From positions 31,556 through 95,555 of the forward strand of contig JARBJD010000286.1 of the NCBI GenBank assembly GCA_033064195.1: DNA of 64,000 nt, in the 5' to 3' direction. This DNA is from Blattamonas nauphoetae (taxonomy: Eukaryota; Preaxostyla; Oxymonadida). Below, piece after piece: positions 10,801 through 21,584 of the stretch. Within the stretch, counting starts at the first letter, position 1, and every line of letters starts with the position of its first letter. The translations under genes were made by a program, and so were the position numbers. Under the pieces are notes generated by a model. It saw only the letters and a program-made list of their open reading frames with translations, had not been told where the DNA came from and ran no database searches.

Positions 10801-13800
10801 GAACGGCTTCTTCAAGCGACAATCCCCCACTCACATACGCTCCAGCGATCTCTCCAATCGAATGGCCAATCACAACTGATCCCACAACACCCCACGACTT
10901 CAGCAGCTCTGCTAGTGCAACTTCAATCGCAAACAGGCATGGTTGGGAAACAGCTGTTGATCCCATCTTGTCCTTGCCTGCATCGGTGTTGCTCAATTCA
11001 TCAACAACTGAGAAAGAGACAAGTTTGGATGATCCCTGATTCAGTTCATTGATGGTCTTTGATACGAGTGCATCGATCTTGCCGACAGTCTGACGGAAGA
11101 CAGGCTCGCTGTCAAGCAGACGTTTTCCCATTGACACCCAGTGAGATCCTTGACCAGTGAAGACGAAACCAATCTTTCGTGGTGCTGGACTGGCTTGACC
11201 AAAGACAACAGCATGGGTGCTCTGTGCGTTGGCTGGCTGAATCTGTGATTGAGCAAATTCGTCGAGTGCGCTGATCATCTCGTCGATGTTTCCAGCAGCA
11301 ATAGCTGCACGATGAGGATGATGTTGCCTGCGGAGAGCAGCAGTGTAACAGACGTCCTGGAGCTCAACTTTATCAGTTGGAAGGAAGAAGGCTTGGCGTT
11401 CCTCTGACTCCACAACCTTCCCCTCCTTCACGGACTTCAGGAAATCGCGGTATCGTCCAGCGAGATGGACAAGTGATTGTTCCGATCTGGCTGAGAGAGG
11501 GAGGACGAATTGGGTTGGGGTCGAGGTGTGATTCTTTGATGGTGGAGTCCAAGATGAGAGTGGTCCTTGGACAACAACATGAGCGTTTGTTCCACCAAAT
11601 CCGAAGGCTGAGAGACCAGCAAGGAGAGGTCCGTTGGATGGGTTCTGAATGGGAGTGTTGTCTGTTGGGATCCTCAAGCATGGGTAATCCTTCCAAGGAA
11701 TGATCGTGTTTGGCGTGTTGAAGTGAAGATTGCGTGGGAGGACATTGTTGCTCAAGACAAGAGCGGTTTTGATCAACGATGCAACACCAGCAGCAGACTC
11801 AGTGTGACCAATTCGAGACTTCAGTGATCCGAGGTAGAGTGGGTTAGTTTCTGGGTTTCTCTTGGCTTCAGTACACAGCACTTGGGAGAGGCCATCAACC
11901 TCGACTGGGTCGCCAAGACGGGTTCCTGTTCCATGAGTTTCGATGTAGTTCACATCGCCTGGGCTGACACCTGCCTTCTTGTAGACAGCTCTGAGGAGGG
12001 CTTGTTGGGCGAGTCCATTCGGGGCAGTGAGTCCGTTACTCTTTCCGTCCTGGTTGAGCATGGTGGCGAGAATTGTGGAGTAGATTCTGTCTCCGTCCTT
12101 GAGGGCTTGTTGGAGAGGCTTGAGAATCACAACACCACAGCCTTCACTTCTGACGAATCCATCTGCCTCGTCATCAAAGGTCTTGCAGAAGCCAGTTGGT
12201 GAGAGAGCAGATGTTTTTGAGAGAGCAATTGCGCCGACGGGGGAGATGACAGCATTCACACCAGACACAATCGCGACACGAGATTCACCTTGGAGGATGC
12301 AGTTGATGGCACAGTGGAGTGCAGAAAGGGATGATGAGCAGGCGCTATCACATGCAACTGAAGGTCCGCGGAGATCCAGAAGATATGACAGTCTGTTAGC
12401 AGGCATGCAGAGAGCACTTCCAGTGCTTGTGTAAGCATCAATATCTTTCTGGGCAAATCCTTGGATGGTTCCATAATCACTGTACGAAATTCCGACGAAG
12501 ACAGCTGTATCTGATCCAGCCAGTTTCTCTGGTGGGATTCCGGCATCTTCAAGAGCTTCCCAAGCACATTCGATCATCAGACGTTGTTGTGGATCCATTC
12601 GCTCAGCATCACGAGGGGAGACGCCGAAGAAATGAGCATCGAACTTATCCATCTCGTCATATGAACCAACATTTGGAGAGACCATTTTGCCGATCGCGTG
12701 GATGTCTCGTTCTTTCGAGAGGTAGTACTCGGCGTCCCAGCGATCAGGACGAACGGGGATGACACCGTCACGGTTGGAGAGGAGGAACTTCCAATACTCT
12801 GCGAGCGTGTGTGATTCTCCAGGGTAGCGAGCAGACATACCAACAATGGCGATGGAATCAGCAGTTCCAGTAGGAGATGGAGCAGATTTGGCGACAACCG
12901 TACTTGTTGCTCCGCTCTCTTGTTCCTCCTGTGCTGAAGCAAAGTGGGTGGCAATTGCATCAATCGTTGGATATGAGTACAACATTGTGGGAGAGATCTT
13001 TGTGTTGAGGAAGGTGGAGAGAGAACGTGTCAGTGAGATTACACCCATGCTTGTGAGTCCGTACTGAGTGAGGGGTTCAGTCAATTCAATTTCATCTGCA
13101 CCGACTGTCAAGTGCTCGGGGCAGTTGTCGAGCAGCCACTCAACAATCTCATCTCGGGATTTGTTGGACCGAACTTCTGTTTCCTGCTGTCCATCAGATG
13201 AAAGGCCAGTATCGGTTGTGTATGCTGATGGTTGGCTTTCAGGAGGTGGAAGAGGCTTGACTGTGGAATAACGAAGAGTGGTCGGGTGGATCTGGAGCCA
13301 TTTATCCCAATCGAGACGATAAATCATGACATGTCCGTCAGCTGGAGGGAGTTGCATTGATTTGGAGAGGATCTTGACCGCATTATCAATCGGAGTTGCA
13401 CCCAGACCAATATCCCGCATTGCATTCAGAGTCTCCGTCGATTGCGTGCTGATCATACCTGTTCCGGAGATCACACCCCAGTTGAGGCAGAGAACCGGCT
13501 GGTTCTGAACCTTACGGTAGTGGCAGAGGGCATCGAGGAAGCTGTTGCAAGCGGCATAGATTGCTTCTCCGCGTGTCGGAACTGTCGAGCTGATTGATGA
13601 CCAGAGGACGAAGTGCTGGAGGACCTTCGGTGAGAGGCGTGCTGATTCCAGGGCGATTCGGTGAAGATTCCACGATCCTTGGACTTTGGGTTTCAAGACC
13701 TTGATGAATTCTTCTTCAGTGCATTCAGGGAGGAGTTTCTGAGAGAGGAGACCGGCTGTATGGAGGATACCACGAATCCTCAGTTCTTTTCCGATTGATT

Positions 13801-16800
13801 GGTTGGACACAAGCTTCTTGTGGAGGTTGTCGTAGTCGCAGATATCGCCAATCACAATGTCGATGTGGCAACGTGGGAAGGCCTTCTTCATTGTGTCGAG
13901 TTCAATCTGAGCTGTTGATCCTTGTGGAGGCTGGGCAATATCAAACAGAACGATCTGTGTTGCTCCGGACGAGGCAAGGAACATGGCACAGCGTCTGCCG
14001 AATCCACCACACCCACCAGTGATGATCCAAGCTCCATGAGGTTTAGTTGAGCCAGAATCTGCTTCAAACGTGACGTCTTCACCTTCGAGTTCTTCTCCAT
14101 ATGATGCTCCCTTCTGGAGACGAGCAACAAAGCGATTGCCACTTCGATAGGCAATGCGTTCTTCAACTTGTGCAGATGAGGAATGGAATTCTGAGCAGAG
14201 GAGTGAGATGTCGGGAGGAGTTGGGACGGTTGGGAGGTCGATGATTGAGCATGCTGATGATGGATACTCAACAAGAACGCTTCCAGCGTATCCCCAAAGT
14301 GGAGATTGTGAGAGTGATGACTTTTGGATGATTGTTGAAGTGTACGGAGACGAGTTGAAGGTGAGTGGGGCTTGGGTTTGTGTGATTGGAGCGAGGTTTG
14401 ACGTGAGGAGGAAGATGCGAGGCATGACGGGAGAGTGTTTGAGGTATGCCATGAGGAGAGTGTGGAGAAGGATGACGCAATCCGACGTTGGGGCGTTGTT
14501 GGTGCTATCATACACCGAATCAAGAGACCAGCCATAAACAAACTGGAGGAGTCGGTCAGAGACGTCAGTGAAGTGGGTGGAGATGAGATCGAAGACACGA
14601 CCAAGTTGGGAGAGGGATTGTGGAGCTTGGACGAAGAGAATATTGGTTGGGTCCTTATTCAATCCAGCGCCAGTGACGAATCGCTTCACAATGGGAGATG
14701 TTTCTGGGTTGAGGGTGGCGATAGACTCTGTTTTTTCGGACGTGTCAAATTTGTTGTTTTTCGGTGGGAGAACAAAGACACATTTTTCTTTTCGGAGGAC
14801 ATAATGCTTTAGGATGAGGGCGACTGTATCTTCCATTTCACGAATGGGGACAAAGAAGACGGTGTTCGTTGGCTTGGCTTTGGTATCCGCGAGAGGCAAG
14901 GAGTGAGGGATCCATGTTTCTGAATACATCGAGTCTTCATCCAACGGATCACCTGGCTTGTTGACAGGATCTGAGAGAGCCACTGCTCGGAAGGGCTCTG
15001 TTGTCACTGAGTTGTTCCAAGACCTTTCATGATTCCATGGAGTTTGTGGGAGTGGAAGTGAGGGAGTGAGGAAGAATTTGATTCGAGGAATGGCAAGAGC
15101 GAGGGTGAAATGGTGTGGGGAGATGATTCCATGGGAATAGAGTGATCCAAGTGTTGTCAGGAGAGCAGAGCATCCATCTTCATTTCGGATGAGGGTTGGG
15201 ATGAGAGTGCTCTTTGATGAAACTGCCTCATTGATCTTGCCATTGGATGTTTGGCGGAGATTTTCGAAGACAGAATCAATATTTCTGGTGAGAGCTGGGT
15301 GAGGGCCGATTTCGATGAATGTGCGAATGTTGAAGTCGCGAATCGCGGTTTCAACGGCGGAACAGAAGTTCACCTGGCTTCGAAGTTGACTTCCAAAGTA
15401 TCCAGTGTTCAGATCTTCTCCAGCAAGCACTTTTCCAGTCACTGTCGAAATGAATGGAATCGACGTCTGTTGGCTTCGCAGTTCTCCAACGCGATTCTCA
15501 AGCTCTGATTTCGCGGAGTCCATGTAGTTCGTGTGGAACGCTGACGCCACTTTCAGACGACGGAAGAAGCATCCTTCTTTCTCAAGCAGCGGTTCAATCT
15601 TGTCAAGCGATTTCCCATTTCCAGAGAACGAAATCGATGTCGGGCTGTTCCATGCTCCAATCCAAACATCTGAAACTCCACTTTCTTTGATCAGACTGTT
15701 CCCACGATCAACCGAGATCTCGGCTGCAATCATTCCTCCACCACTCTTCGCTCGAGACATGCAGTCTCCACGAATCACAACAAGACGAACGGCTTCTTCA
15801 AGCGACAATCCCCCACTCACATACGCTCCAGCGATCTCTCCAATCGAATGGCCAATCACAACTGATCCCACAACACCCCACGACTTCAGCAGCTCTGCCA
15901 GTGCAACTTCAATCGCAAACAGGCATGGTTGGGAAACAGCTGTTGATGAGAGGTTTGACTCAGCATCTGATTTCTTGATCTCATCGACAATGTCAAGCTG
16001 AGGATTTTCTTTTAAGACGAGGGATTGGATTGTGTTGATGCAGTTTCTGAACACTGGGTAAGCTTCCATCAATTCCATTCCCATCTTTGAATAGTGCGTT
16101 CCTTGGCCAACAAAGACCAATCCAATTCCAGATCCGGTTGTATCAGTCTCGCCATATTGAAGGGAACTGGAGAGGAAGTCGCTTGTGATTCCCAGAGGGA
16201 TCTTTCCAGTCGCGACACCAACCTTTGGAGTCGATCCACTCACATGGTTGTCAATGAGTGCGATGAGAGACTCGACAGAATTGGCTGAGAAGACTGATCG
16301 TTCCGTATAGTGGTTGCGTCGATAGAAAAGGGTTGACGACAGGCGAGCAAGATCATCGTGTGTGAATTGTTGTCCGACAGTTGTGAGATATTCACGGAAC
16401 TGGATGATCAGATTGCGAAGAGCAACTGGGGATTTCGCGCTGAGTGGGATCACAACAGGAAGAGCATCCGTAATGGTGGGAGAGATGCTTTGGGCTCGAT
16501 CTTGAGCGAGGACTGAAGATGTGGATAGCATTCCAAACCCAGGAAGAGTTGGTGATTGTTGTGGTTTTGGAGTGTCTGCTGTTTCGGTTGACCAAACCTT
16601 GATTGGAGTGTGATTGGTTTCGGGAGATGATTGGAGGATCACATGAGCGTTTGTTCCTCCGAAGCCGAATGACGAGAGACCAGCAAGACGGATTTGGCCT
16701 CCGGACACTTCTGGCCATGGACGAGTCTTCCGAACCAGCTCGATTTTGAGGTCGCTTTCATTGATGGTTTTGTTTGGCTGCCTGAAAAGAGCAATTCCTG

Positions 16801-19800
16801 GAATGGTCTTTGTGAAGAGAGCAAGAGATGTCTTGATGAGACCAACCATGCCAGCAGCCATTTCAAGATGTCCGACGTTGGACTTGGCTGCGGTGATGAG
16901 GAGAGGCGAGTTGCTTGGACGGTGTGGTGGGCAGTACACGGCAGAGAGGGCACGAGTCTCAATCGGATCACCGAGTGGGGTTCCGGTTCCGTGAGCCTCA
17001 ATCATTTGGACAGATGTTGGGTCGATGAGAGCCTGTTTAGCTGCACGACGGATGCAATCTTCTTGCGCGTGTGGGTTGGGAGCAGTGAGGCCATTGCTCT
17101 TTCCATCCTGATTGACAGAGGTGGCACGAATGCAGGAATAGATTCGGTCCCCATCGCGAATGGCTGCTGAGAGAGGTTTGACAACGACGCAACCACAACC
17201 TTCACTTCTGACGTAACCGTTTGCTGTTGAGTCGAAGGCATGGCATTGTCCGTCAGGTGAGAGGAATCCAACTTGGGAGAGATTGACCGAGACGAGTGGA
17301 GAGAGGATTACGTTCACACCTCCAACGAGCGCGGTCGAGCACTGTCCTTTTCTGATTGAGGAGCAAGCAGCGTCGAGAGCGACGAGAGACGAAGAGCAGG
17401 CAGTGTCGATAGAAACAGACGGTCCGCGGAGGTCGAGAAGATAAGAGAGACGGTTCGAGATGATTGCCATTGATGAGCCAGTTGGGGTGAATGGCGATGA
17501 ACGTGGGAGGGACAGTGGCTGATGCATCATGGCAGCATAATCCGAGCTTCCATTAGCAGCAATGAAGACACCAGTGTCTGTCTTTGCCAGAGGGGCAAGA
17601 GGGATACCAGCATCCTCGAAAGCTTCGACAGCAACTTCGAGAACAAGGCGTTGCTCTGGTTCCATGGCCTGAGCTTCTTCAGCGCTAATTCCGAAGTACT
17701 TTCGGTCGAACTTGTCGACAGAGTCGATGAGTCCAGCCATGCGAGTGTTCATCTTTCCGGGAGTCGATGGCTTGGAGGAGTAGAAGGCGTCGGCATCCCA
17801 ACGGTTGTTCGGAACACGGACAATTGAGTTGACACCTTCGCACAGGTTCTGCCAGAATTGCGGAAGGGTGTTGGCACCTGGGAACCGGCAGGACATTCCG
17901 ACAATCGCGATGGGTTCGGCTTGGCTGATGACGTCGTTTTGAGCGGCTTCGACTTCGGCGAGGAATGAGCGTTGGGCAGCTTGAGGATCATCCGAAGAAC
18001 CGTCATCGCCGCTTTGCCCAGATTCCTCAATCACGCGAGAGGCGAGATACTTGGCGAGAGTGCTGATGGTTGGGTAGTCAATCAGAGCACTGTTGTTCAG
18101 CTTCAGGTTGCAGTGTTCTTCCAGATCACCAATCACACCATACGAATCTGTAGAATCAATTCCATAAGCAGTGAAAGGCTCATTTGGGTCTATCATTGAA
18201 GGTTCAGTCGCTTTTCTCTCAGCAACAAGCTTGCAGAGATACTGTCTGTATTCTTTCTCAAGAGCGGAGGATGGGACGGAGAGGGGGATGAAGAGAGATG
18301 GTGACATGGATGGGCTCATGGACGGGACAGGAGAGGAGCGTTCGCTCTGAGAGAAGGTTGGAGACAGCCTGTCTTGACCGGGAATTTTGGCAGTTGGCTG
18401 AATAAGGGCTTGTGATGGTTGTGGTTCACTTTGAGCGATGGAGCGAGGGAATGGCTTTCCTTCAGTCCATCTGTAGAATTCTTCGAGTTCGTTTGCGAGA
18501 AAGGCGGCCTTAGTCGCACGTCGTTGGATCTTTCCAGACGTTGTCTTCATGATACTTCTGGGCTTGATGAGGCAGACGGCTCCGAGAGCGATTTCACAGT
18601 GTGCGGAGACGGAATCGACGATCTTGCGGACAATCTCGATCGCTTTGTCGGTTGATTCTGGCTCAACCTTCACTTCAGCAACGAAAATAACCTTCTCAGT
18701 GTCGTTTCCATCGAGGGAGAAGGCAGCTGAACAGCCAGCACGGAGCTCATCGATGATTCCTTCAGCTGTAGTCTCGATATCTTGCGGATAGACGTTCTTG
18801 CCGCCAATGATCATCACATCCTTCACACGACCACAGATGAACAATTCACCGCAGTTTAGGAAGCCGAGATCACCTGTACGGAGGAAGGGGCCTTCTCCAT
18901 TTTCGAGGTATGCGCGGAAGCTCTCGTTGGTTGCTTCCTCGCGACTCCAGTATCCTTGAGCAACAGATGGGCCAGAGATCCAGATTTCTCCGACATCACC
19001 AACTGGAAGGGCATTGAATGGTGGGTTAATGTTCACAATTCGAAGGACACATCCCCTTGCCACATATCCGGTTGTCATCAGGAATTTAACGTTCTTTGTA
19101 TCGGCAGGAGGATAATATAGGATTTCTGTTTGGTTTTTGGCGAGTTTATCTGCACGGAGCATGAGCATTCGAGGGATTGTTCCTCTGATTGGCACTGACA
19201 CAAGAAGAGTGTTTTCGGCAAGACCATAGCATGGCATGAACAGATTTCGCTTCAGACCAGTTGAAGCGAAGTAGGAGAAGAAAGTTTCGACAGCGCGAGG
19301 ATGCACAGGTTCGGATCCACAGTACAGAAGTTCGAGGCAAGAAAGATCAAGTGTGGCACGTTGTTCTGGAGTAATCTTTCTTGATGCAAGTTCATAGGCA
19401 AAGTTTGGACCACCACCAACTTCAATTCGATGGTCCGAGATCATTTTGAGCCAGCGGTACGGTTTCTTTAGGAAGTCTGTTGGAGACATCAGATAGACAG
19501 AGGATCCAATGACAACTGGCGAGAAGACATTTCCAATCAAGCCCATGTCGTGATATAATGGGAGCCAGCATGAAAGTTTGAGCGAGCTGTGGAAGGAGAA
19601 TGCTTGGACAATCATCTTCGTGTTACTCAAGATGTTGCCGTGTGAGACCATAACACCTTTTGGTGTACCAGTAGATCCGGATGTATATTGCAGGAAGGCA
19701 ATTGAATCTTTACTCAACTTCGGGTTGACCCATTCGTTGGCGAGGGAATTGTCGATGGTGTCTGTCACAATCCAGAGGACATTCACGTCTTTGAATTCAG

Positions 19801-20452
19801 GAATAGACTGAACAACGGGTTTGAGAAGTCCGAGAGTTGCTTTTGTTGTGGCGACAACAGGACTTCGAGCATCTTCGATGATGGCCAGAAAACGAGCCAT
19901 GGTTCGCTTGAGACGGGATGGATCCGGAGGAAAACATGGGACAGCAACGCACCCGGCACAAACAACTCCAAAGAATGCTAGAAAGAGAAAGATGCGGTGT
20001 CATGAGAGAAAAATATGAGGAGTGATTGATTTGTGAAAGTGAAGATTCCGGGTATGACAGAATTAATATGACGAAAAATTGATGATGATCAGGGAAAAGA
20101 GGTAGATTAATACAAACCTTCGATGAATTCAAGTCCATCTAATGGATAGAGCATGAGAATGCATCGATGTTGTAGATTCTTCTTTTGGAGAGAGGCTGAA
20201 ATGGCTTTTGTTCTGACGGCGAGTTCAGAGAATGTCATAGTGGCACCTGGACGTTCTCCATCAACGAATGACGTAAAAGCAGTTTTGTTTGGTTGAAGTT
20301 TCGCTCGAGCAAGGAGAGCATCCTTGAGCGAATCACACTTCAAGATCTCCGGCTCAGGAATGGACGACTGTTTAAATGAGGAAAGTGAGTGGAAAATAAC
20401 CAGTATGAGTGAGAAAAAGCAGAAAAAGCGATACTTTAAGACGTTCGTCCAT
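4892..20452 (-). CDS. Giant FAAL-type bimodular polyketide synthase (5117 aa)
   Basis: Three exons: 20435-20452, 20118-20367, 4892-19977 (introns 67 and 140 nt, both GT-AG; sum divisible by three). The start MDERLK is chosen because splicing it joins directly to the ligase N-terminus. Domains with approximate residues: fatty acyl-AMP ligase 1-600 (TSGSTGTPKG ~187, CYGLAE, RTGDLG); ACP1 ~690 (GIDST); KS1 773-1200 (DTACSSS ~947, EAHGTGT, NVGHLE); AT1 from 1375 (GHSIGE ~1465, SAFH, malonyl-like); KR1 from 2080 (GGCGGFG, YAACN); ACP2 ~2398 (GLTSM); KS2 from 2465 (DSACSSS ~2635); AT2 from 3032; DH from 3435 (HYVIGAVLVP, LDSTLQ); structural KR; ER 4072-4400 (AGSGGVG); KR2 from 4428 (NYATANS); ACP3 ~4765 (GLDSM); thioesterase (GFSFGG ~4912, GDHW ~5100). 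All catalytic residues I checked are present. Predicted role: activate a fatty acid as acyl-AMP, add two malonyl units and release a 5-hydroxy acid or delta-lactone (inference). Confidence 0.93.
10320..10961 (-). repeat. AT2 copy of a 642-bp tract duplicated within the PKS
   Basis: This tract encodes the core of AT2, from the STAVSQPCLF motif to the FIEIGPH motif. It is the same length as 15306-15947, and I see only two base differences, both silent. Similarity stops abruptly at both edges. Confidence 0.95.
15306..15947 (-). repeat. AT1 copy of the 642-bp tract duplicated within the PKS
   Basis: Partner of 10320-10961 inside AT1. The surrounding KS and linker sequences of the two modules are clearly diverged, so only the AT core has been homogenised or copied. 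Confidence 0.95.
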
Positions 20453-20522
20453 CCGAGCTTTCTAACAATGGGCCGCCCACACAAAAATCTCTTCCATCTT
20501 TTTCTGACTCCAATCATTGGAC
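20453..20522. promoter_or_regulatory. 70-bp divergent promoter region
   Basis: Only 70 bp separate the inferred start codon of the PKS (minus strand) from that of the acidic protein gene (plus strand). Both promoters must therefore lie in this gap or inside the genes. It is pyrimidine-rich toward the plus-strand gene, and no TATA box is evident. Confidence 0.45.
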
Positions 20523-21443
20523 ATGCAGACTTTTCAAGATTTAACGCAGCCGGTCAAACGAACTGCCAGTCAAAATCAGGAAGAGGATGAATCATCGGAT
20601 GAGATGGACGAACAAATGCTCTACTTCCTCTATCCTTCACTGTTTCTTTCCAATCGGAATTCAAGAGTCGAAGAGCCTGAAGAAGAGTTTGAAGAAGAAT
20701 TTGACGAAGATTTTGAAACAGAAGGTGGACAATCAGAGATGCACATCGATGAACCAACTACTGACACGTTATTTGGACTTCACTCAACGAATCCGATCAT
20801 AATACCATCGCAAACACATCGAACATCACATATTACCAATACTCGACCTAATTTTCAACGGACTAAGGTCAATCCAGGTTCCGTTCTCAAAATCACACTC
20901 CCTCCATCTTCTTTCCCTCAATCTGACATTATTGACACTATCACACCAGCTTCACGTGCACCAATGAGTCGAAAACGTCATTTACTGTTGTCTGATGTCA
21001 TAGATACAACTATTCATACCTCCATCAAATCGACAGTCGAACCATCTGTCATCGTTCCGCCTCCACAATACCAACCAACTGGAGTGAGCAAATTTATTCT
21101 TTCTATGTTGAAAGAAACAATTCTTGGTGACACTGAATTTAATCCTGAGGATGCTCTCCTCTTAAATCAAACATCGGAAGAACACAACGAATTCCCTCTC
21201 GACCATCGCGATCCAATTCTCCCATATCACCAATACGACAAACAACGGTTCGCTGAACAGATTGCTCAAGAGCAGGAAGAGGATGAATTCGACAACGATG
21301 AGGTGGAAGGAATGATCAGAGACGAGGACAGCCCGGATGATACGCTGCTCAATCTCCTCTCGGAACAATTTGGATCAAGCATTTCTCCGCCAAAAGATGA
21401 TCCAGAACTTGATTATATGGCCATGTCGTTTTCTGATCCATAA
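20523..21443 (+). CDS. Acidic, largely disordered protein of unknown function (306 aa)
   Basis: The ATG at 20523 is taken as the start; the open frame ends in TAA, and no intron is needed. The product has two strongly acidic stretches, near residues 45-65 (EEPEEEFEEEFDEDFE) and near 245-265 (EQEEDEFDNDEVE). Between them is a Ser/Thr/Pro-rich segment. There is no signal peptide or membrane segment. I do not recognise a family. Such composition is common in nuclear scaffold or chromatin-associated proteins, but this is only a possibility. It is transcribed divergently from the PKS across 70 bp and converges on the next gene. Confidence 0.7.
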   Translation: MQTFQDLTQPVKRTASQNQEEDESSDEMDEQMLYFLYPSLFLSNRNSRVEEPEEEFEEEFDEDFETEGGQSEMHIDEPTTDTLFGLHSTNPIIIPSQTHRTSHITNTRPNFQRTKVNPGSVLKITLPPSSFPQSDIIDTITPASRAPMSRKRHLLLSDVIDTTIHTSIKSTVEPSVIVPPPQYQPTGVSKFILSMLKETILGDTEFNPEDALLLNQTSEEHNEFPLDHRDPILPYHQYDKQRFAEQIAQEQEEDEFDNDEVEGMIRDEDSPDDTLLNLLSEQFGSSISPPKDDPELDYMAMSFSDP

Positions 21444-21489
21444 AACCGTTTTTGTCTTCTCTCTTCAAAAATCTGTGCAAGGATTAGTC

Positions 21490-21509
21490 ATTGGGCTGTA
21501 TTGCCCAAT
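21490..21509. other. Hairpin in the convergent intergenic gap
   Basis: ATTGGGC and GCCCAAT are separated by 6 nt, in the 141-bp gap between two convergent genes. The position is consistent with a 3'-end element for either transcript, but a 7-bp stem may be chance. Confidence 0.3.
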
Positions 21510-21584
21510 CACATTGATCACAAAATAAGTGAATTGATCATCTGGTTGATAAACATTTCAAAAATAAGGGGGGATGTCTTCGTT

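Noticed and set aside
7199-14604. Long antisense ORFs within the PKS (for example at 7199-7912 and 13888-14604)
   Set aside because: They are shadow frames opposite or beside conserved PKS domains and show no independent family signature.
4892-20452. The PKS as bacterial contamination of the assembly
   Set aside because: It has two clean GT-AG introns at its 5' end, both required for a continuous ligase domain, and it sits between intron-bearing genes and eukaryotic transposons.
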